The notes under the pieces: generated by a model
What the model was told of the DNA's origin: nothing
Database searches by the model: none
Seen by the model: only the letters and a program-made list of their open reading frames with translations
Position numbers and translations under genes: made by a program
Shown here: one piece after another, positions 57,337-64,000 of the stretch
Layout of the letters: each line of letters begins with the position of its first letter
Position numbering within the stretch: the first letter of the stretch is position 1
Origin: Parastagonospora avenae f. sp. tritici 18332-5
Lineage: Eukaryota; Ascomycota; Dothideomycetes; Pleosporales; Phaeosphaeriaceae
Assembly (NCBI GenBank): GCA_022559985.1
Contig: JAFJTR010000003.1
Location: forward strand, 744,001 to 808,000
DNA length: 64,000 nucleotides
Direction: 5' to 3'

Positions 57337-60075
57337 TCATCGACAATGGTAGTGTAAAATGCTGGTGCTCGCTGTAAGAAACACTGCCAAAGAGAGAGAA
57401 GTCGTGAAATCGCGCATGGCACGACGCGAGGCGTGACACGGTCGTGAGGAGAAGAGGTGTGTAGGACTGGCAAGAAGAGTCGTTATCCGAGAAGAACTGT
57501 CGAGGTTAGCGGGATAATAGATTTGCGGGTACGGGTCCATCATACTTTCCCAGTTCCAGTCCTTCATCACGCCTAGCCAATGCAAGCGGCCCTTTACTGT
57601 GAAATCGTGCTCGAGGTATTCAGCGTGGCTGCTCGACATTTGCCTTGCCCTGGATGGCTCTGCAATGAGCGGGCTCGCTATGGGACCAGTGTATGACGAC
57701 AAAGAGTCGATTGCTCTGCGTTTCGAGCTGCCGTCTGTCCAGCAAAAGTCGCCGTCGGTTTGGAAGTCGTCGAAAAAGCTGTCAAAGTCACGTTTGAGCG
57801 GCGTGTTTGGTGAGAAGCTATCACTCCGCATTTCTTCTAGCATCTTACGGTCTGCGGCGTAGGCATCGCGGCGGATCCAAACTTCCTTGGTGACATCGAG
57901 TGTCTTTTCCAGGATGCCCAGCTTCATTCGCGACGACATGATTCCCCAACGCTCCTTGACCCATTCGCGAGTTTCCTGGTCCATGGCTTCACATCCAGCT
58001 GCCATGAGTGGGAAAATTTGCACAATGATAGAGCGGGAACGTGGCTCTACAGTAGCCAACTCGCAAAGCACGCGTTTTGCTAGGACTTGTGAAGAGAGTG
58101 ATGGGATTTCAGGTACGGCCTGGTGGAGGTATAGCAGCGTAGCATATTGGTAGGCGACGGCCGTCTTGATTGAATCGTGCGGGCTGGTCGTCTCGTCCTC
58201 AGGATCCTCAATAAAGGATGGCGGCGTCCATTCCTCGAGCTGTGATTTGAGATGGAGGGCTTGTGATATAATGGTTGGCCCATTGCTGTCAGTCCGCCGC
58301 ACTTTTCTGACCAGATTTGCCACGCGACCAATAATGGGAAACAGCGTATGTGCACAACCCATTAGGGGGTCTAATTTGGTGTCCACTTCGCCGTTTGCGT
58401 AGATGCTGTCATGAACAAAATCTACATCATTATTCTCGTCATCGTCGGCAGAAGTTAGGCGAGCAATGACATCCATGTAGATCCAGGTGTTGCAGAGAAA
58501 TTTGAGGCGAACCCATTCTTCACCTTGTTTCGGTGTTGCCCGATGTTGCACGAGGGCTTGGTTGATTAGGATCTTGGCGCCCTTGATGTGATTGATGCCA
58601 GTGCTAATGTGCTGATCCCATGACTCTGAGAAGGCAAGCACAAGTGTGGTCGAAATGGCTGCATCGAAGCGCATGTTTTGCAGACCAGCGGCTAGTGCAT
58701 GAACAGCATTGCGCATGTGATCGATTCCTTGGATTCGCATTGCGGGCATATCTTTGCTCTGGTGGAACGACGTCATGGACGCGATTGCATGATACAATGC
58801 AGGACAGTCGCGCGCAAGTGGCCAGACAAGGGTGCGCCAGGGATTCTCGGTTGGACCGTCCTTGACCGACAGTACGCCACACGTGTCTCGATCGTACCGT
58901 CGCGTGAGGTGTTCTGGCGAAGCAAGGGAGAACTGAGGTTGCACAAGCATTGGCATGGCAGGCGAATCTGACGAAGAGCTCGTCGAGGCAGAGGACGCGG
59001 GAGAAGGGTGTCGCATGACCCAGGCTTCTTGATCAGAGCTTGTATTGCGTGGCACCTCTTCGATATCGCCATGCAACGAGTCTGCTGGCGGAGTATGTCC
59101 GGTGGGCTGGTAGACGGCTTCGTGTTGGGAAACAAAGGTGCTGTACTCTTCAGGCGGCGCATTGAGATCAGTGCCGGGCAGCAGAAGATCTACTAGGCGT
59201 GGCGACTGCCCCGAAGATACACTGGAAGGCCCAGTAGTCTTTTTCTTCCTCGACCTAACGCTTTCTGAGCCATGTGTACTCTGGGAGCCCGCGAGGGAGC
59301 CAGAATCTGGTGCATACGAGTTTGCAGGTGATGTTGCCCGGGGGGTAGTCAGGTACGGAGATGACAGTGGTGCCGAATAGCTTTCTGCTGGCGGGTATGA
59401 GCACTGTTGGAATGAGCTCTGCAACGGGGCGCTGTGCAGCGAGGCATAGTGGGCTGGCGGTGGGGCATAGTAAACGTGCTGGTTCTGCGGTGGGCCGCCG
59501 AATGCACAGTGTGACTCGTAGAAGCCTGTTGTGCTCTGGCTGCTCGAGGGGGCAGCACTCAGTGACGCTGTATCAGGTTCTGGAAAGGGTCAGTACATGG
59601 CGTGGTGGTAGTTGGGAGGGGTGATGAACCTCTTCGTGCTTTTGCAGGCAGCTTGCTCGAGGCGCTGGGCTCTTCAAAGGGCCGCCATTTGAAGTCCTTT
59701 TTGTAGCCTCCGCATGTCACTGCCCGCCGTGCACACTGCTGGCAGGTCGGCTTTGTCTCATCACACTTGAGACGCTTGTTCTTGCAGGTGATGCATCCTA
59801 GGAGCGAGCATCAGCATCAGTAGTCTACAGATTATTGCATCGAGCCTGCTTCCACCCAAAGCAGGTCACTGGACGAGGAATTCAGTGGGCATACCGTTGC
59901 GGCTCTTGGACTGCTTCCGCTTGGTCACGCCTGCTGCGACTACCGTCTTGGTCACATTTTTGGCCGCAGACAGCGCAGGGCGAGCGGGCCTCTTGATCGC
60001 CGTGGAGATCTTCGGAACAGGCTCCGACGCATTCAAGGCGAAGGAGGGCGATGCGATGGTGACAGTCTCCGCCAT
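57337..60075 (-). CDS. Zn2Cys6 fungal transcription factor
   Basis: Nuclear regulator of the Gal4-type class; targets unknown. Exons 60075-59895, 59797-59630 and 59579-57337 give 863 residues. A basic leader ends KRKQSKSRNG and is followed by the binuclear zinc cluster CITC ... CGGY with Cys at about 62, 65, 72, 79, 82 and 89 (C-x2-C-x6-C-x6-C-x2-C-x6-C), split from its leader by a 97-bp intron. A Ser/Pro-rich linker comes next, then the fungal-specific domain (CPALYHAIASMTSFHQ, LVLAFSESWDQHISTGINHIKGAK, WVRLKFLCNTWIYMDVIARL), which resembles the PF11951 group. After LHWLGVMKDWNWESMMDPYP a further 55 or so residues look atypical, so the true end may be earlier by an unrecognised 3' intron. 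No clustered metabolic genes are adjacent. Confidence 0.85.
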
Positions 60076-61209
60076 ATGCCACGATGAAGCTGCACGCTAC
60101 GTGGGAGCGGCAGCATGGAGTAGTCTCCGTGGCCAGTGAAGAGCGACACGTTAGTGACAGGCCGACTCGGAGGAAGATCGCAGGACGGTGACGGAAGCGG
60201 AGAGATGGTCGCTATCTAAAGTGGAGTCGAAGCTGGGGTTTGGAGGCTTGACTTAGCGCGTAGATGATCAGCCGACGCTCGGGCATCTTTTCTCGGCGCC
60301 ATGGATTCATGGATTCATGACGGCGTGTGCTGCATTGCCCTGCCCTGCTGCATCATCACCACCCGCCCGCTGTCGTGGGTCGCCATCGGTACCTGCCCAA
60401 TATCGAGTGCGCCCTTGGAAGAGGCTCTGTACGCTCGCTCGTGCATCGCGACCTGCCTCGAGTCTAGGGGTCCGTGGACTGTGGCACACTGTGCGCTGGA
60501 AGAAGCCGTCGCCGTTCTGTAGCCCAGGGCGCATGCATGTCACAGCCGCCTTGCCCCCTTGCTAGCCTGTCACCCGTCAACGGTCAAACCATCAGCCTTG
60601 CGGGAGCCATATTGGCTTCCGCGCCCCATGCCCCGGCCGTCAAGCACCCACGATCACTGTAAGCATTATTACACGCGCATCGAGATCCTGCCGCGTGTGC
60701 TTGCTTATTTTGGTGTCTCTCGTAACGAGGGTGTGGGCAATTCACGAGCAATTTGCACTGCTTAAAGCTGCGTCGCCGTTAGATCGTGTCTGGCTGCATC
60801 TATGCGCATCTCGACTCGAATCTAGCCAATTAGTGTCTCATCGCGTTCTTTTGTTGGACGTTTTCTAGGCCAGGCTGCGGCTTGTGAACCTTTGTCAAAC
60901 TGGAACGCCCAGCCACAGCGGGGCGGCATGGCAGATGCTTAAGACACGCTCGAATCGAGAGCCTAGTCTGTCTCGACGCCCTGAATTAGTCTAGATGCTG
61001 CTCAAAGGCAAAGTATGTACAACCGTGGCTGATGTTTGAAATAATGTACAGATGCGTAAAGGTAGTAGGGGCTGTATATGTCGTGATAAACGTCGATGCG
61101 GCAAAAATGCCCAGATGTGTCGGGCCTGCGCCCAGCCGTGCAATACATAGATGTTCGTCCACCAAAATAGTATCGTACAACAGAATTCGCTTCTGAGTAT
61201 GAATACAAA
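60076..61209. promoter_or_regulatory. long promoter region of the Zn2Cys6 gene
   Basis: 1.1 kb upstream of the transcription factor, ending at the stop of the SEA-complex gene. No coding signal. A long upstream region is common for such regulators; no binding sites could be assigned. Confidence 0.4.
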
Positions 61210-64000
61210 TTAGTAATAACTCAATCCAGAAGCCCTCGGCTTCTTCTTTTCTTTTCTCCGTTTTCTCATCGTACTCGTCGTCGGCGTTGGACTAGTCGTC
61301 TTGCTTGTGCGGCCAGTGACTCGCTCTCTTTCTCGCTCTCTCTTGTCGTCGTGGGCAGCTCCAGACTTGCCCGCAGACTCGTGTAGGAAATCTCCATGTG
61401 CGTCATCGGTAGATGCTAGCTGTAGCCACCCGCCACTCTCGTCCCAAGCGACGCCAGCAGCGTTGGCCGCACGGACCTCATCAATGTATGCCTCCATTCT
61501 TGTGCGTTCGTCGTCGTCTTCAAAGCCACAGCCGCAACCACATCCGACTACGCACTCGCCATCGTCCATGCCAATCTCGTCGTCCATGCAGTCAAAGTGT
61601 GCTACGTGCAGACAGGCGGGGCAAAGGTAGACGCGGCCACAGACACGGATCCAGCAGATGCTGCAGCTGTAGATGGGCTCGGGCTCGGTTGGCTTTGCGG
61701 CCGATGCGGTGGCTACGGCTGAGGGTGAATGGCCGACACCCCAGGACGATGCCGAAACATTTGATGTTTTTCGCGAGAGGTCGGGTCTACTAGCTTGCCG
61801 GCTGCCGTGTGGATGCAGCAGCCTGTCTTGTCCCGGAGAAGCACCGAGACCACCGAGACTCTCGTCTAGCTCTTTACTTGGAGTCGTCGTTGGGATGGAA
61901 AGCTGCAAATACTGCTCACTGGGTATGTAGACATCTGGGGGCGGTGCAAGGGTTTCGGCGGCCGTAAAAGACACTGTTCCTGGCTGGAACTCTGTTGCTT
62001 CTGGGTTGAATGAGAAGTTTCTCAAAGACGCAGCAGGGGTCCGTTTGACTTGGGCCCCATTTATAGACGGAGGCGCTAGCGCTGTTGAGGCTCTCGAGAG
62101 GCTCGCAGATGCCGGGGTGTTGGTCTCTACGTTGCTTGCCTTGTTGATTGAAAGGTACGATGTTTCGGTCTTTGAGACGTTCCTGGGTGCTTCCGGTGGG
62201 AAATACGAGACTAGGCCGTTGAACTTTAGCACTTCTGCTCGTGCACTGACGAGACCCCAGCAACCCAGTAATTCCGCATACTGCTCTCTCCAGGCACGAT
62301 GCAGCCAATCTTTGCTCATGTCTAGCAAAGGTCTACTGACACATGCTTCGTCGTCGAATTGGTCCTGATTCTTGAGCTTGACCCTAATTCCACCCGAATT
62401 GTTGTTATTGTCGCCATCGCCTGGCGTTGTTGGACGAGTGTATTCAGATGTGCCTTCGCTGCCAAATCTACCCTCTTCATCAATCCTCTCATATTCGGAA
62501 TCTGAATCATACATTTCGTCCATGCTGATCACGTCCGATTGGCCGAAGCTCGTTCTGTTGCTGTGATTGCCACGGGAAGGTGCTAGGCTTCGACGATCAA
62601 AATTGTCGCTCCCGTAAAAGGTCGTGGTGCCCCAGGTGACTCCGCTCGTCGGCGCAGATGTCGAAAGGTCTTCTGTTCGTGACTTGACTGGTGGTGAAGA
62701 CGACATTGCGCTTGCAAATGGCCGTGAGAGGGCGGCTACGGCACTGGCAAAGTTGGCCGTAGAGCTCTTCTTTAGTGTACCGTGCGTCTGTTCTGGAGAG
62801 GTAGAGTAAGGTGTATGAGTCGTCGTATGAGCACTTCTAATGGTAGATGCCCTCGAAATCAAGGGAGGAGTGTGTCCAGTCGAATACGGTGTGACGGGTT
62901 CACTAGGAATGGTGTCGCTTCCCCATGGACCGTTTGAGCTGCCATGGCTGCCATAGACGCCAACGTTTTTGGGAGATTTTGACCAACCAAGGTCGGTCAC
63001 TGGAGTTGCGTGACGCGAGTGAGCAGGCGTTGTTGGAACAGAAATCGTCGGCTTAAAAAGACTCCAAGCAGCATCAGACGACGCAAAGTAGTCTAGTGAA
63101 AAAGCCGGTGCCTCCATGGACATGGGCAGATGAGAATGTCTCATCTTGGCCATTGCAGAGGTTGCTCCCTCGCGAGCTGCAGGTTCTGCAAATATACAGG
63201 ATAGCATGGCAAGCATCTGAGTATCAGCAAGACGTTCAAAATGTTCAAATAATGCCGGTATCAGCCAGGTCACGACAGCATGATTGCCCCATTTGATCCT
63301 TCCGGTCAGTTTGGGATTGGTCACGGTGTCTGCCTCGTCGAATTGAAGGTCCAGTCCACTATCCTTGCGCTTGATCCTCACGAGAGCTCTCCGGGCGAGA
63401 ACAAGGACTTGCTCCCTTCTGTATTGCTGGGGCAGTATTTCCAGTGGTACTTCATTACTCAAAATTAGTTTGCAAAGCATCCAGATATCCGCCAGATCGC
63501 CATGGCCGTGTCGCCTCGCAACTCCAGAATTGTGCTCGCAAATTTCAGGTCCCGAACCAAAGATTCGGTACTCTTCCGCAAGGCTCCTTTTACTCGGAAC
63601 CAAATCATCAATCGCCAAAGAAACTATGGACACGAGTGACCTGGGCTTTTGCACTTGTTTCGCCACGCCAGACGACGAAGGTAGAGAATGACGGGACTGG
63701 AAACGTGACGCTGCCTTTTGCCACGCCAAAGGGGGCTGAAAGTTGCCAATGTGCGCATTGACCTCGTGATCGGAATCCGAGTTGGACGAAGGAGAGCTTG
63801 ATAATTCCCAAGAACCGACGGACGATGCTGGAGAGGAGCCTGCGTTGGAGTCGTGTGCTGGACGTGCATTGAAACGACCAAAAGAATCGAATATGTCGTC
63901 CTTGCTTGGGCCATGTCGAAGGGTCCTACCGATCCGAAAGAGGGCCCCCAAGGCAGGTGCAGTAGAGGTCGTGGGCAGCCTTGCTACTACGAGGCATCCA
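61210..64000 (-). CDS. SEA/GATOR2-complex subunit, Mtc5/WDR59-like (C-terminal part, cut by the window edge)
   Basis: Open from the right edge to the stop at 61210, about 930 residues; the true start and the expected WD40 propeller lie outside. The visible part has a long Ser/Thr-rich disordered segment, a folded block (EICEHNSGVARRHGHGDLAD followed by IWMLCKLILSNEV and WGNHAVVTWLIPALFEHFE) and a C-terminal RING-like zinc domain (CSICWIRVCGRVYLCPACLH, then HFDCMDDE and CVVGCGCGCGF). Order and motifs fit Mtc5/Sea3 (human WDR59), which acts at the vacuole in amino-acid signalling to TORC1. An ATG-like reading of the first codon shown at 63951 is really TTG; the frame continues upstream (LPTTSTAPALGAL), so no start is assigned. 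Confidence 0.8.
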   Translation of the reverse strand, partial: GCLVVARLPTTSTAPALGALFRIGRTLRHGPSKDDIFDSFGRFNARPAHDSNAGSSPASSVGSWELSSSPSSNSDSDHEVNAHIGNFQPPLAWQKAASRFQSRHSLPSSSGVAKQVQKPRSLVSIVSLAIDDLVPSKRSLAEEYRIFGSGPEICEHNSGVARRHGHGDLADIWMLCKLILSNEVPLEILPQQYRREQVLVLARRALVRIKRKDSGLDLQFDEADTVTNPKLTGRIKWGNHAVVTWLIPALFEHFERLADTQMLAMLSCIFAEPAAREGATSAMAKMRHSHLPMSMEAPAFSLDYFASSDAAWSLFKPTISVPTTPAHSRHATPVTDLGWSKSPKNVGVYGSHGSSNGPWGSDTIPSEPVTPYSTGHTPPLISRASTIRSAHTTTHTPYSTSPEQTHGTLKKSSTANFASAVAALSRPFASAMSSSPPVKSRTEDLSTSAPTSGVTWGTTTFYGSDNFDRRSLAPSRGNHSNRTSFGQSDVISMDEMYDSDSEYERIDEEGRFGSEGTSEYTRPTTPGDGDNNNNSGGIRVKLKNQDQFDDEACVSRPLLDMSKDWLHRAWREQYAELLGCWGLVSARAEVLKFNGLVSYFPPEAPRNVSKTETSYLSINKASNVETNTPASASLSRASTALAPPSINGAQVKRTPAASLRNFSFNPEATEFQPGTVSFTAAETLAPPPDVYIPSEQYLQLSIPTTTPSKELDESLGGLGASPGQDRLLHPHGSRQASRPDLSRKTSNVSASSWGVGHSPSAVATASAAKPTEPEPIYSCSICWIRVCGRVYLCPACLHVAHFDCMDDEIGMDDGECVVGCGCGCGFEDDDERTRMEAYIDEVRAANAAGVAWDESGGWLQLASTDDAHGDFLHESAGKSGAAHDDKRERERERVTGRTSKTTSPTPTTSTMRKRRKEKKKPRASGLSYY

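Noticed and set aside
57337..59424. The transcription factor as the regulator of a local metabolic cluster
   Set aside because: Its neighbours are a DNA glycosylase and a SEA-complex subunit, both housekeeping; no enzyme set is adjacent.

Overview
The window is nuclear DNA of a filamentous ascomycete (Pezizomycotina, most likely a Dothideomycete; the class is inference from protein resemblance and intron style). The evidence is compact genes on both strands, GT-AG introns mostly of 48-60 bp with CTRAC/CTAAT branch sites, a Dicer-like 2 gene, a Zn2Cys6 regulator and several families typical of moulds. All but one of the gene models below were assembled by choosing splice sites that keep the reading frame and restore family motifs; summed exon lengths divide by three wherever both ends are inside the window.

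Layout. 0.1-7.5 kb: DCL2 (RNA silencing), proteasome alpha-2 and a RING-CH membrane protein. 8-23.3 kb: the giant Mms22/Mus7 replication-repair gene, a small membrane protein, the Rab geranylgeranyltransferase alpha subunit, an Ama1-type APC/C activator, ribosomal protein S6, calcipressin and a small orphan. 24-28 kb: RPB3, mitochondrial GrpE and a PrpF-type isomerase. 28-31.7 kb has no recognisable gene. 31.7-36.6 kb: PRPP synthetase and an Uds1-domain septation protein. 36.6-42.2 kb is a 5.6 kb gap without recognisable genes. 42.2-45.4 kb: mitochondrial Phe-tRNA synthetase and a dicarboxylate carrier, divergently placed. 47-53.5 kb: a choline-kinase/APH-like enzyme, a short-chain dehydrogenase, a small membrane protein with a decayed tandem copy, and acyl-protein thioesterase. 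53.9-64 kb: an HhH-GPD DNA glycosylase, a Zn2Cys6 transcription factor and the C-terminal part of a SEA-complex subunit (Mtc5/WDR59-like) that runs off the right edge.

The genes are mostly unlinked housekeeping functions. I see no biosynthetic cluster, no intact transposon, no tRNA or rRNA gene and no CRISPR. The most interesting signals are in gene structure: a probable AT-AC intron in the Ama1-like gene, a 5-nt microexon in the carrier gene, and a tandem duplicate that has lost its start codon.
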